A stretch of 64,000 nt of DNA from Colletotrichum lupini (lineage: Eukaryota > Ascomycota > Sordariomycetes > Glomerellales > Glomerellaceae), in contig NC_064680.1 in assembly GCF_023278565.1 (NCBI RefSeq), forward strand, positions 4,154,001 to 4,218,000. Reading direction: 5' to 3'. The notes beneath the pieces were generated by a model. It saw nothing but the letters and a program-made list of their open reading frames with translations, was not told where the DNA came from and made no database searches. Shown piece by piece: positions 49,532-60,462 of this stretch. Positions within the stretch are counted from its first letter, which is position 1. Each line of letters begins with the position of its first letter. The position numbers were made by a program, and so were the translations under genes.

Positions 49532-50485
49532 ATGGCTACCAACGGACACTCTGCGAACAAGTTCCTCATCTGGGGTGGCGAGGGCTGGGTTGCGAACCAC
49601 CTCAAGGTCCTCCTCGAGGGACAGGGCAAGGAGGTCTACACCACCACCGTCCGCATGGAGAACCGTGAGGGCGTCCTCGCCGAGCTCGAGAAGGTCAAGC
49701 CTACCCACGTTCTCAACTGCGCTGGCTGCACTGGTCGCCCCAATGTCGACTGGTGCGAGGACAACAAGGAGGCTACGATGCGATCCAACGTTATCGGCAC
49801 CCTGAACCTCACCGATGCCTGCTTCCTCAAGGGCATCCACTGCACCGTCTTCGCCACCGGCTGCATCTACCAGTACGACGACGCCCACCCCATTGGCGGT
49901 GCTGGCTACCTCGAGACCGACCCTGCCAACTTTAAGGGCAGCTTCTACTCGGACACCAAGGGTCACGTCGAGGAGGTATGTTATTAATCACAAGCCGCTG
50001 GCGTCTGGATCAATCACTAATCGGGTACTCTGCAGATCATGAAGCACTACAAGAACTGCCTCATCCTCCGCCTGCGTATGCCCGTCAGCGACGACCTCCA
50101 CTCCCGCAACTTTGTTACCAAGATTGCCAAGTACGACCGTGTCGTTGATATCCCCAACTCCAACACCATTCTCACTGATCTCCTCCCGGCTTCCATCCTC
50201 ATGGCCGAGCACAAGGACACTGGCATCTACAACTTCACCAACCCCGGTGCCATTTCTCACAACGAGGTGCTCTCCCTCTTCAAGGAGATTGTCCGTCCCG
50301 ATTTTACATGGAAGAACTTCTCGCTCGAGGAGCAGGCCAAGGTCATCAAGGCCGGCCGCAGCAACTGCAAACTCGACACCACCAAGTTGGAGAAGAAGCT
50401 CAAGGAGTACAACTACACGGTGCCCGAGGTTCACGACGCCTACAGGGGATGCTTCGAGCGCATGAAGGCCAACGGTGTCGTGTAA
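49532..50485 (+). CDS. nucleotide-rhamnose synthase-like epimerase/reductase (extended SDR)
   Basis: Exons 49532-49975 and 50036-50485, with a 60-bp intron GTATGT..GCAG, encode 297 residues. The N-terminal Rossmann motif is FLIWGGEGWVANHL (residues 11-24), a G-x-x-G-W-V form typical of the plant NRS/ER and fungal UER1-like proteins. The SDR catalytic pair is Tyr139 and Lys143 in FYSDTKG. LNCAGCTGRPNVDWCE and LRMPVSDDLHSRNF are family hallmarks. By family knowledge it turns UDP- or dTDP-4-keto-6-deoxyglucose into the L-rhamnose nucleotide by 3,5-epimerisation and NADPH reduction, for cell-wall or matrix glycans. Its partner, a nucleotide-glucose 4,6-dehydratase, is not in this window. Confidence 0.88.
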
Positions 50486-51643
50486 ATAGAAGAGGGAAAA
50501 AAGCAAATCGGATTTGGCGCATATGGGAACTTGGCCGCTCTAGCAAGACTTAGAGACTGGAATGAACTAGAAAAATTGCAGTTTGAGTTGTTGAAGACTG
50601 TCCAGATTGATGCAGTGAGCATAGCATGATTCCAGATGCCATCGGGCTGGTGGCAGGCGCTGAAGATTGAACGGTGTCCTTTGCGTGAGAGTCGGTGCAG
50701 CCGGGGTGGAGAAGAGTCATCTCGGCGTTGTCCGGTTGACTTGAGCTCTGAAAGCTTGTGAAGCGGATCGCCGACTGTTGTCGATCACTTTGGAGGCCTG
50801 GAAATATCGTGATGCAGCTATCAGCTATCGTCGCCTGCAATGTGACAGCTGACGCTGTAGAGCCCGGGATAGCAACCTGACACGAGCCATGCTGTTCTCT
50901 CCCAAAACTTCCAAAGAAAACTTCCAAAGAAGCCCTTGATGAAAATGTTTTGGATTGAGAGGGAATCTGTATTTTGGATACCGACTCTTTGTGATGCAGA
51001 CAGAAAACGGCAGATGGGCTGGACCGTGCAACGTCATCCCTGCCAGCAGGTCCCTGTCCGCGTAATCTCCAAGGCCGCAGTGGACATCGCCATCGTCCAT
51101 GCAGCCTATGGAAAGGGCGGGAGGGAAAGAATGGCACCATGCCAGCACCCAGTGGGAGGGCAGGTTACCTTACCAGCCGTAAGGCTCAGAAGTAGGTACC
51201 GTAATTCAGCCTGGCCGTTCCATGGCAGTGCATGGTTACTCACCAAAAAGTCACCACAATGCTCACTGAAACCCACCGTTGGTGACCGCCCAGCGCCCAT
51301 AGGTCTCGCCCAACGACGTAATCTGGCGGGGCACCGCGAAAACGTAAATCCATCCAAAAATCTAGGTAATCGGCGGGCACCTTGCAGCAGTTGGGTCACT
51401 TTTTGGTGTGGCACGCCGCACCGCCCAGTTCATTCGACCGCCGCTACGTCCGATTCCTTGTGATTCTCGCTTGAATCACGATTCGCAAGTCTATCCCTAC
51501 CCTCATCACCCCGCGATCTTTCCTGCAGAGGACCTCTTACTCCCTCACTCAACCTTTTTCTCTTGTTTATCAACGAAGAAAACATTTGCGCCGTTTCTAT
51601 ACCTAGATTTCCTTCTACCTAATACCCCTCATTCCTTGCGACC
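50486..51643. other. 1.2 kb intergenic region, promoter of the DnaJ gene
   Basis: It contains the 3' flank of the epimerase/reductase and the promoter and CT-rich leader of the DnaJ gene. Open frames on both strands lack domains. I did not find a convincing heat-shock element. Confidence 0.45.
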
Positions 51644-53307
51644 ATGGTTGTCGACACCGCATACTACGACACTCTCGGTGTTCAGCCCACCGCCACAGAC
51701 ATCGAAATCAAGAAGGCCTACCGAAAGCTTGCCATCGTTCACCACCCGGGTATGTAAAATCACCTGTTTGATTTCTACTGCACTCTACTGCGTCACGGAA
51801 GCTGACTTGAACCCCCTGCAGACAAGAACCCCAACGACCCCTCCGCCCACGAAAAGTTCCAAGAAATTGGCGAAGCCTACCAAGTCCTCTCCGACAAGGA
51901 CCTCCGAGCAGCCTACGACAAGTATGGAAAGGACAGCGCGAAGCCTTCCGAGGGCTTTGCCGACCCGGCCGAGTTCTTCAGCTCCATCTTTGGCGGCGAT
52001 GCCTTTGTCGACTGGATCGGTGAGATTAGCCTGATGAAGGATCTGACGGCCACTATGGACATCACCATGCAGGAGGGTGAGGAGGGCGCTGAGGGCGCCG
52101 AAGCTGCCGACGGCGAGTTCCCTGGCACTGAGGAGGCCAAGAAGGAGAGCATGAAGGCTGGAGACGCAGAAAAGGCTGGCGCCGCCGCCGCTGCCGCCGC
52201 TGCTCCTCCGCCAACCGTCGTCGTTGAAGACGAGAAGGAGGCTCATAAGGCAGCCGACTCTGCCGCTGCTGGCACCGCCAACGCGCCTCCTCCCCCATAC
52301 GCCGCTGAGGGTAGAACACCATCACCGAGCCCGTCCGGTACCTCGGGTACCGCAAAGCGCACTCAGATCCCCCTCCGGCCTGCGCTTATGGACAGGCCCT
52401 CGGACGAAGTCGCAGGCCAGCCCGAGTCGGAGGAGTCGCTGCGGAAGAAAGAGAAGAAGAAGGGTAGCTTGACCAAGGAGCAGCGCGATCAGCTCGCCGC
52501 CTACGACAAGGAGCGCGCCCGCGTCCGCCAGGAGCGTGTCGACACCCTCGCCCGCAAGCTCCTCGACAGAATAAGCGTGTGGACCGAGACCGACAAGGGC
52601 GCTGACGTCACCAAGGCGTTCCAAGAAAAGACTCGTCTCGAGGTCGAGAACATGAAGATGGAGTCTTTCGGTCTGGATATCCTCCACGCCATCGGCCAGA
52701 CGTACTTGGCCAAGGCCACCGGTCTGCTGCGGAGTCAGAAGTTCCTGGGCATCGGCGGTTTCTTCAGCCGCGTCAAGGACAAGGGCACGATCGTGAAGGA
52801 GACTTGGAACACCATCAGCTCTGCCATCGACGCACAGCAGACCATTGAGGAGATGGCGCGCATGGAGGAGAAGGGCGGCGAGGAGTGGTCCGAGGATCGC
52901 AAGGCCGAGTACGAGCGCCGCGTCACAGGCAAGATCCTCACTGCCGCATGGCGCGGCTCCAAGTTTGAGATTCAGAGTGTGCTGCGTGAGGTGTGCGACT
53001 CCGTCCTCAACGACAAGAAGATCCCCTTGGCCAAGAGACTGGAGCGCGCTGAGGCACTGGTCATCATCGGTGACATTTTCTCCAAGGTAATATTTTCTCT
53101 CCTGGTTGCCATTCTGTTCATGGTGCTAACATATTGTTCCAGGCCGCGAGATCCCCCGAGGAGGAAGGCGACTACCTCGTCTTCGAGCAGCTCGTCGCCG
53201 AGGCAGCCATCAAGAAGGATAAGGAGTCCAAGAAGAAGGGCAAGAAGCACCCGTCAGCGGATGTCGCTGAGGATGCGCCCAACGTCCCCAAGCCCGAGAA
53301 GGCATAA
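51644..53307 (+). CDS. DnaJ co-chaperone with DnaJ-X domain (CAJ1-like)
   Basis: Exons 51644-51749, 51822-53086 and 53143-53307 give 511 residues. Intron 1 (GTATGT..GCAG) falls inside the Asp codon of the HPD motif, restored as HHPDKNPND (residues 34-36). The J domain (1-70) stimulates Hsp70 ATPase. Residues about 115-260 are Ala/Pro/Glu-rich and low-complexity, including a run of eight Ala. The DnaJ-X domain occupies about residues 265-470 ([52 protein letters not shown]). The C-terminus is strongly basic. Family members are cytosolic or ER/peroxisome-associated Hsp40 proteins. There is no transmembrane segment and no zinc-finger region, so it is a class C Hsp40. Confidence 0.93.
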
Positions 53308-53962
53308 ACTACTTCGCGGGGGGGAAAGAGGGACAGAGTGCGCACGAGATACCACAACCGTTTGAAACTTCGATTCTTCTTTGGGGCCTTAGCTTACCTA
53401 CCTTTACCTGATTGTTACAAACTCTGGGCTACTTGAGCGAATAGACGGGACTTTTGGGAGAGGCTACTACTTGACGGTTGTTTGTTGGAGTTGGCTTCCC
53501 TACTCACCATTCGGCATGGGTGACTGATATTATCAGCGAATACAAAGTATACTTTTATGATGGACTTGATTGGATGTTTGGACTTTCCTTTTGGACTTGT
53601 TTACCGTGGACCTACGTCACATAATTTATGTGACGAAGGACTTCCCGTGCTAAGATGAGTTGTGGTGGGTGCTGCTGTGGTCCTCAGAACCGGAGAGAGA
53701 TGGATTGTGTAAGCCCTCTTAAGAGACGAGGATGTTTACTGATAACTCACCTCGGGCCATACACTTCCGCTTTCCGATATCTGGGGCTAGGGTTCTGAAG
53801 AGCCACTTCGATAGAATGGAAGAGTCTCGAGCATCTCGAAAACTGAACACTCTCGATGTGGAACTTGCATGCCTTCTCGCTAGGTTGGTGGGGTGTCGTC
53901 GGCTGGTGGAGAGGATCCGCCGCAGCAATCCTTGAGCTCGCTGCTGACGTCTTGGAGACATC
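53308..53962. other. 3' flank of the DnaJ gene
   Basis: 655 bp between the DnaJ stop and the tRNA. It contains a probable 3' untranslated region and an imperfect palindrome, TCACATAATTTATGTGA, at about 53616-53632. No gene was seen. Confidence 0.4.
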
Positions 53963-54043
53963 GCCTTGTTGGCTAAGTGGTATAGCGTCTCACTAGTACC
54001 TAGTGACATGAGAAGATCGGCGGTTCGATTCCGCCACGAGGCA
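53963..54043 (+). tRNA. tRNA-Thr (anticodon AGT) with 9-nt intron
   Basis: The fold was made by hand. Acceptor stem GCCTTGT pairs with ACGAGGC (one G-T pair), followed by discriminator A. The D arm is GCT..AGC. The anticodon stem is TCTCA/TGAGA and encloses a loop that becomes CTAGTAA once the 9 bases CCTAGTGAC are removed after position 37, the canonical eukaryotic intron site. The T arm is GGCGG-TTCGATT-CCGCC. A T-rich stretch (CTCTTTTGCATTTTG) follows about 30 bp downstream and may act as the Pol III terminator. Confidence 0.9.
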
Positions 54044-54637
54044 TGTAAGCGTAGTTCCTCCTCGGGAGCGATGATCTCTTTTGCATTTTGTGGTTGTTGA
54101 TCGTGTCTATGATGGTCCAGAGACATTTGTGCTGAATGTGAGAGATATGTCGTTGTTCGCTTTTTAGCCTTTCTCCAAATCTGTGATTGTGAACTTAGGG
54201 TGGCGGATATGCGGAACGGCATGTTATTCGCTTTACCCCGCATGACTCTTCACGACGCTATTCAGCACGCTGTAGTATATCAATGAGACTTTTCGCCAGC
54301 TTTGCTGTCGATAACATCCATGCAGCGGGCCAGCCCTACGTGTGGTAACATCTCTTGCTTTCTATAATACCAATGACAGCCAAAGAAGGGGCCGAAATTG
54401 TCGCAATCGAGTACCCTCTCTCACTCCCTGAAGTCCATTGGACGCCCTTTCAATGACTAGCCGAATTGAGAAGGGCGTCTATTGATTTGATCTGTAAGCA
54501 TAGTAAATAGCAACTACCCTAATAAGCCCCCATGGATCACCAGGAACGGTGATGTCCCAGCCAGAAAATCATCGATCACAGGTCATATAGTCCCTGTTGT
54601 CAAAACGATACTCAACGGCTGTCGGAGCCTTTTCATC
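54044..54637. other. intergenic region
   Basis: 594 bp between the tRNA and the isochorismatase-like gene, whose promoter it should hold. No other feature was recognised. Confidence 0.4.
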
Positions 54638-55294
54638 ATGCGTCACGCATCCAGCACACCCACGGCGCTCGTCCTGATTGACATCCAAGAGGGCTTCAAG
54701 CACCCGACCCACTGGGGCTCATCACGCAGCACACCAACATTCGAATCCAACGTCGAGGCACTCCTCGCATCCGCACGCAAATACAACGAAACCATCACTT
54801 CGACCCCGACCTCCCAAGAGCAAAAGCCAGTACTCATCCTCCACGTCCACCACCACTCCATATCCCCTACTTCCGCCCTCCACCCGACACACTACCTCGA
54901 AGGCTCGTCAACCCCCTCCGTCGCACCTCTGCCCTACGCTGCACCCCTGCCCTCAGAACCCGTCTTCACGAAGAACTTCAACAGCGCCTTCATCGGCACC
55001 AACCTTGAGGCAACGCTGCGGTCCGCCGGGATTCGGCAGCTTATAGTGGTTGGGCTGACGACTGATCACTGCGTGAGCACTACGGTGCGGATGGCGGCCA
55101 ACTTGCAGGTTCTGGGCGAGGATGGAGGGGTAGATGGTAACGGTGTACTGTTGGTGAGGGATGCGGTTGCGACGTATGAGAAGGGCGGGTTTGATGCTGA
55201 GACTGTGCATGCTGTGAATTTGGCTAGTTTGGATGGGGAGTTTGCGGAGGTTGTTGGTGCGGAGGAGGTTTTGGCGGGTGTTTTGAGTTTGTGA
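54638..55294 (+). CDS. isochorismatase-like (cysteine) hydrolase
   Basis: A single exon encodes 218 residues. The family triad is visible: Asp15 in LVLIDIQEGF, Lys112 in VFTKNFNSAF and Cys145 in GLTTDHCVSTTVR, the last with its usual T-x-x-C-V-x-x-T context. The central parallel beta-sheet strands (PVLILHVHH, QLIVVGLTT) fit. Members hydrolyse isochorismate or amides such as nicotinamide; the substrate here cannot be told. Absence of a signal peptide suggests a cytosolic enzyme. Some secreted fungal isochorismatases interfere with plant salicylate, but nothing here shows secretion. Codon use shifts from C-rich in the first half to G/T-rich in the second, which is noticeable by eye. Confidence 0.9.
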   Translation: MRHASSTPTALVLIDIQEGFKHPTHWGSSRSTPTFESNVEALLASARKYNETITSTPTSQEQKPVLILHVHHHSISPTSALHPTHYLEGSSTPSVAPLPYAAPLPSEPVFTKNFNSAFIGTNLEATLRSAGIRQLIVVGLTTDHCVSTTVRMAANLQVLGEDGGVDGNGVLLVRDAVATYEKGGFDAETVHAVNLASLDGEFAEVVGAEEVLAGVLSL

Positions 55295-56203
55295 TTCAGA
55301 GCATGAGGGAAAAGTAAGTGAGAGGTAGCACAGCCGACTTGTCTTCGAGAATCGACTTGAGGATGGTGCCCGCTTGTAGACGCCATGCTAGACGCTGGTC
55401 GATGTTCCATATTCCCCTGCGTCACACTGCTCCCGCAACTCTGGAAGGACAACACATGTACGTGTGATTTCGTGGACATTCATGTTGAGCTATCGTAAGT
55501 CCGGGTGTATATCTAGGCCGCAATTTCGAAAGGCATCGCCATCGCGACATGTCGTCAACTCCGCCCGACCTTGTGCGTTGAAGACTTCGCTCGACTTCCT
55601 CGGTGACCGCATAGCACTGATGTGCTCTTCGGACCAATCTGCATAAGTGTGAAAAATGAATAGTGTCAACTCGCACCGATTTGACTTATCACTCATTTCC
55701 GCAATGTGCATGAAAGTTCACATCAACCTTTTTGCTGTTTGCTTGACTTAGTTCAATCATCTACCTCGCAATACATTTAACAAGTACTAATGAGTTCTCA
55801 AGGAAGGAACACCATGGAGGCCAGAGGCAGACTTGAGGTTCTCGCAAGATACTGACCGCTCCCGATGGAATGCGGAAATAGGGCCTAAAGCAATATTATC
55901 GTCTGCTGCTTGAGGTGGTTTTATCTATCTATCTATTTATCTATATGTCTTATTAATGAAAAAAGGGTAGTTAATAACTATAATACTAGACTAAAATAAT
56001 TGAATGTAAATGTAATCCAATAGCGTTACATATCACAGCGTAATTCGATATCATGGTTAATCAATTTAATATTCAGCTTTTCTTTCTTTTTCTTCCCTTA
56101 GCTATCTTGCTCGCCCGGTCTTAGTAGGCGCATACGCTGCATGTGGAAACTTCAGAACCTCATAGTGTTGCCCATCACCCCCCCCCCTCCCCCCATCCCC
56201 CCA
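55295..56203. other. intergenic region with simple repeats
   Basis: This 900 bp contains a run of TATC units near 55921-55945, an AT-rich stretch to about 56090, and a C-rich tract at about 56177-56201 just beyond the stop of the next gene. No gene was recognised. Confidence 0.5.
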
Positions 56204-56887
56204 TTATGAGCTATTTTCTTCCACTTCCTCATCTTTGAGTCTCGACGGCGAAATACCACTTTGGGCATATTGCAACTCCTCCCTTAGCAAGCCACTCTTT
56301 GCTTTTATCAGATCTCGTACGTGGGCATCCCTCCTCAGCTCATACGCCCGCAGGTATCCGCTAAGACTCCTCTGCACGATGCGAAAGTCCTCGTCCGTAG
56401 AAACTTGGGTCCCGTCATCCAAGAGTCTTCGGTTGGCAAGAATGAGCCCTTGGATCTCAATGAGTACACCGCATTCGGCACATGCCGGGAACGCTTGTCT
56501 CTCATCGTCAGAGTCCAGTTCGACACAGAAGATGTGATCGGGACTCCAGTCTACGCAGCTCCCATAACTGTGATGGAACTTCGCAAGATATAATAACCGT
56601 GCACATGCCCTTACGTCTGTCACGATACAAGGGTGGCCGAGACGACAACCACGGTGGCTCGGGTCGGTGGCTTCCCAAAGCCCAGTGGCTGCATAAAAGG
56701 CCAAAAGGGAATCATCGGGGTGACCTGAGTTCTTGCTAGGATGACCAGACGAGAGGCTTCGAAATTGATTGTCGACGTCTTCCGTAACGATGATAAAGTC
56801 GGTGACATGATGGACTTTGCAAATGTGTGAATCTGCTAACAACTGAGCAGATAGCTGTTTCTTCGACTTGCTGCCTGTGAGAGCCAT
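56204..56887 (-). CDS. hypothetical protein, unknown family
   Basis: An intact frame of 227 residues begins MALTGSKSKKQLSAQLLADSH; an in-frame ATG at 56941 would add 18 residues and is less convincing. It is soluble, with scattered Cys and His (CRLGHPCIVTDVRACARL, CAECGVLIEIQGLIL) and a charged helical C-terminus (LRAYELRRDAHVRDLIKAKSGLLREELQYAQ). The Cys pair pattern could bind a metal, but no known finger fits. I do not recognise the family. It sits between simple-repeat-rich spacers in the accessory part of the window, which suggests a lineage-restricted gene. Confidence 0.5.
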   Translation of the reverse strand: MALTGSKSKKQLSAQLLADSHICKVHHVTDFIIVTEDVDNQFRSLSSGHPSKNSGHPDDSLLAFYAATGLWEATDPSHRGCRLGHPCIVTDVRACARLLYLAKFHHSYGSCVDWSPDHIFCVELDSDDERQAFPACAECGVLIEIQGLILANRRLLDDGTQVSTDEDFRIVQRSLSGYLRAYELRRDAHVRDLIKAKSGLLREELQYAQSGISPSRLKDEEVEENSS

Positions 56888-58828
56888 AGTAGAGATGCAG
56901 TAGAGATGCCTCGACCGATGCAGAGTATCGATAATAGTCAACGAAGAAAAGCGTCAAAGAGTTGAGATTCGAAGCCCAGATAGACTTTTAGACCAAATAA
57001 CAGCCAGAAACCTACTGTTCATCGATCCCGGGTACCGCTATTTATGTTATGTACTGTTCGTAAGCCATATATGCGTTAGCGTCTTTGTCTCACCATCATC
57101 ACGCCCTCGGAGCGGTAGTCTGTCTGGGTGGCACACATTGGCCAAAGGTTTCGATTCAAATCCCGATAAATCCTTCCGGAGCTTAAGCTCCTCAGGCAGA
57201 CGAGAAGAATCTTCGGAAGAGGCGGTCAATATATGCAGCTCCTTGCAGGATTTGTCTCCGAGTGAGTGAAGTCACAGAGACATCACGTTTCCGGAGACTT
57301 GGGGAATCAGACAACCCAGATGCCCTTCCGCGACCCCTCAGATAACAGACTTGGCAAGCATCTAGGACGATTTGGCTTTGCAGCTGCCTAGGTGGGGGGC
57401 GAGTGTGGCGGTAATTACGGGTATGACGGTACGACTAGGCATATGAAAGCCCTCGCCACCGGAGAGACGCTTTTGGAAACGATGATGGCGCAAGTGATTC
57501 CACATGTCTGAGCCAGGAGAGCTGATTCGAAGCGCGCAAGGGAGAACTGGCGTAAAAAGGAGTCAATGTAATTACTGAACTAGACGACAGTCAACTCGAG
57601 TCATGGGATATTGATGCTTGCATTCGTAGCAGCCACAGTCTCAAGTTCCAGGTAATGAGCATCACTTAAATAGTCAGGGATCATTGTGTCTCTATTGATG
57701 AGTATATTGAATGAGCGGTTATGAGAAGAAACTCAATATCTACCTATGTGATGAGTGTACGCTCTCTTGACTAAGGATCACTCTGCTGACCTCATTAGTA
57801 CCTACATAAGTCAGGTCGTTTGAGGTGAAATAACTACTGTAACGAATGTGTTGGGATAGCCTCACCCGAGATTGTTTAGCTATGCTCCTCCGTACCTAGA
57901 CGTGACTTATGAAGCTTCATTCGCTGGGATTGCTATTGGCTACCAAGTCGTTTAAATTGAACCAGAGACAGCTGTCTTGCAGACAAGAACCGTCACCGAC
58001 CATCCGGAGGTTGGCACGTTGTATTTGATTGGAGAAGAACCGCCGGAGAAGATTCCGTGAGGTGCGGGGACGACAGATCGGCAACGATAAACACGCCATT
58101 CCACCTTCAAATCTTCTGTATTTTATCCCGCCCTACTTGCGGCTTGCGGCGGGGGACAACATTCCACATTCTTTGGTCAATGTCATGCAAGCCAATCATG
58201 GAGATTTGCCGTGACCTGCAAGGGTTGTCACACCTTGTACACAACAGCGTTAGTTTGGGTAGGAGATGTGGCCAAGAAATAAGATTGTAGCTTATAGTAT
58301 CCATCGAGGTTGTGCCGTATTTTCACGTCAATGATTTCACAATGACTTCACAATGAATGACATTGAATCAATCACTGATGAAATCATCAAGCATGAGCTC
58401 GCGAATCTTGCGACAACCAAGCTATGTCATTAACCGCCACTTTTAGTCAACGCACAAAGGATGCTTGTCCAAAAACTTTGAAGGCTCCGATTGGCGGAAC
58501 CGTCCAGGTTTGGCCGGCTTCAACGGTGACTTGACATAACCAACATTGCAGAACCTTGTTCCGTCTCATCGCCAGGTCATCATTCATACCTCAGGTTTCT
58601 ATTGGAAAGTGGCGGCTATAATTACATTGTGTATACGTCCTACCAATTCGGCTCTCGTTCTTGCTTTGCAAAGGCATTCATCACCATCGAACAAATTTCT
58701 GAACTCTTTTTTCATCCGCAAAAGCCAACTGCTACGAATACGATGCTACAACTACGAAACCTCAGTCATTACGATTGGAGGCGCAAACGTCACTCGGGTC
58801 TATTGCATCAGATCGAAGTCTGCAAGCA
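56888..58828. other. 1.9 kb intergenic region
   Basis: Divergent space between the orphan gene (leftward) and the amidohydrolase (rightward). Short frames on both strands carry no domain; no repeat or RNA gene was found. Confidence 0.45.
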
Positions 58829-60037
58829 ATGACTAGGGTTCTTATCAAGAACGTATGCGTTTTTGATGGCAAGGTCATTCAAAATGCTGGAAACTTTTTG
58901 TTTACCAGGTCGGCTGGCAATATCCAAGACCCGACCATGGATGACTCCCAAATTGAGAATCCAGATCATGTTATCGACGGCCGTGGCTGTACATTGATTC
59001 CCGGCTTGATCGACGTCTACGTGAACATCAAGGGTATCAATACGGCGCTGGATACCTTCGCGAGCCATGGCGTGACCACCGTCATCGATCTCAGCAGCAA
59101 CAATGAGCAATGTCAATCTCTTCGCGTATACGCCGCTGGCAAGACGAAATTGCCTACTATACTTTCTTCCGGTACAGAAGCAGTACCAATGGAGACCCAT
59201 CGACCGGCTCTTCGCAGTAACTCAGATACGGTGGAGATTCGCACGCGTGGCGATGCAGTAGCTTTTGTCTCGGCCAAGTCGAGTGGCCCAGACCGCGCGG
59301 ATTTGGTTAAAGTTGCCGTCAGTCTGCATTCGCACAGCGATGGAATACTCAAAACCATTGTAGACGTCGCTCACGCCTACGACAAGTTGACCGTGGCCCG
59401 TACTACTGGCAAAGCGTCTTACGAACGTGGCATGAGGGCCGGTTTCGATATCTTTGCCCATGCTCCTCTTGACGCACCCATCAATGCGGCGATGGCTGGA
59501 GAAATGGCTTCACAGGGCAAAATATTCATTCCGACGTTGACCATGGCAAAGAAACAAGTGCCATCGGAACAATCATCCTTTGATTACCCCGGATTGACCG
59601 CTAGCCGAAGCCAAGACCCTACTTCCGCCACAAATATCAGGGAATTCGAGAGCAGTGATGTAGCTCCAGGAGCCACGGTCGGGAACAACTATGAAAACGC
59701 GACAGAAAGCGTGCGAACACTCCATGAAGCTGGCGTTACGATTTGCGCGGGTACAACAGCGAATGTTGTTCCAGGGGCCCAGGTACCATTTGGCGAGAGT
59801 CTTCATGAGGAATTATGCTTGCTCGTCGAGGCTGGCATGCCAACCCTGGACGTTCTACGCTCTGCGACCTGCGTGGCTTCCAAGGCGTTCAGGCTTGGCG
59901 ATCGAGGTATGCTTCGAAGTGGTTTTAGATCCGACCTTGTTGAAGGTAATCCCTTGGAAGACATCAGTGTCACCCGAAAGCTTCAGGGAGTATGGATCCA
60001 GGGTGAATGTATCTGCACACGCCAAACCTCAGCCTAA
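58829..60037 (+). CDS. amidohydrolase-family protein lacking most metal ligands
   Basis: A single intact exon gives 402 residues from MTRVLIKNVCVFDGKV; the frame is open 18 codons further but this ATG matches the usual family start. The layout is that of metal-dependent amidohydrolases of the imidazolonepropionase-like branch: small beta-sandwich, barrel, then GFRSDLVEGNPLEDI at the end. Expected metal ligands are mostly replaced. GLIDxHxH reads GLIDVYVN (residues 59-66); the His of VVAH reads VAR in KLTVARTTGK; and the catalytic Asp of AGTDAN reads AGTTAN. The bridging-lysine region (ADLVKVAVS) and one His (FAHAPLDAPI) remain. It is either a pseudoenzyme kept for another role or an early pseudogene without stops. 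It converges with the transcription factor downstream. Confidence 0.8.
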   Translation: MTRVLIKNVCVFDGKVIQNAGNFLFTRSAGNIQDPTMDDSQIENPDHVIDGRGCTLIPGLIDVYVNIKGINTALDTFASHGVTTVIDLSSNNEQCQSLRVYAAGKTKLPTILSSGTEAVPMETHRPALRSNSDTVEIRTRGDAVAFVSAKSSGPDRADLVKVAVSLHSHSDGILKTIVDVAHAYDKLTVARTTGKASYERGMRAGFDIFAHAPLDAPINAAMAGEMASQGKIFIPTLTMAKKQVPSEQSSFDYPGLTASRSQDPTSATNIREFESSDVAPGATVGNNYENATESVRTLHEAGVTICAGTTANVVPGAQVPFGESLHEELCLLVEAGMPTLDVLRSATCVASKAFRLGDRGMLRSGFRSDLVEGNPLEDISVTRKLQGVWIQGECICTRQTSA

Positions 60038-60462
60038 GGTCAAGGGGTCTCCTATTGGTGGAGCGCGTCGAGGTCCCTTTTGATCAAAGTAAGACTTGAG
60101 TCGATCGCGCTCAATGATATCCGAACTCTTTGAAACCGATCAAACCGCATGTTGTTGAGATATGATTGGAAAAGCAAGGGGGTTAAGCACCTTCGACATC
60201 ACTGTCGGATTATTCACAGGATCCATCAGTCCGCGTCATAGAGTTGTATGTCTGAGTTGTAATCTTGAGGTCGAAGGCACTAGAAAGATTCAATAGGACC
60301 CAACACATCTCACCACATTGTTTCTGAGCTATAAAACTCTTGCATTGAGTTGGAACATGAAAGTGATGAGATGCAACAAAGGTTGACAAACGCCGCTGAC
60401 AGCGTTGCCTTTACGATCTGTGGCTTTCGTTCATTGTGGCAAACATGACAATATTCCACAAC
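60038..60462. other. convergent 3' spacer
   Basis: 425 bp between the ends of the amidohydrolase and transcription-factor genes, likely their 3' untranslated regions. Nothing else was recognised. Confidence 0.4.
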
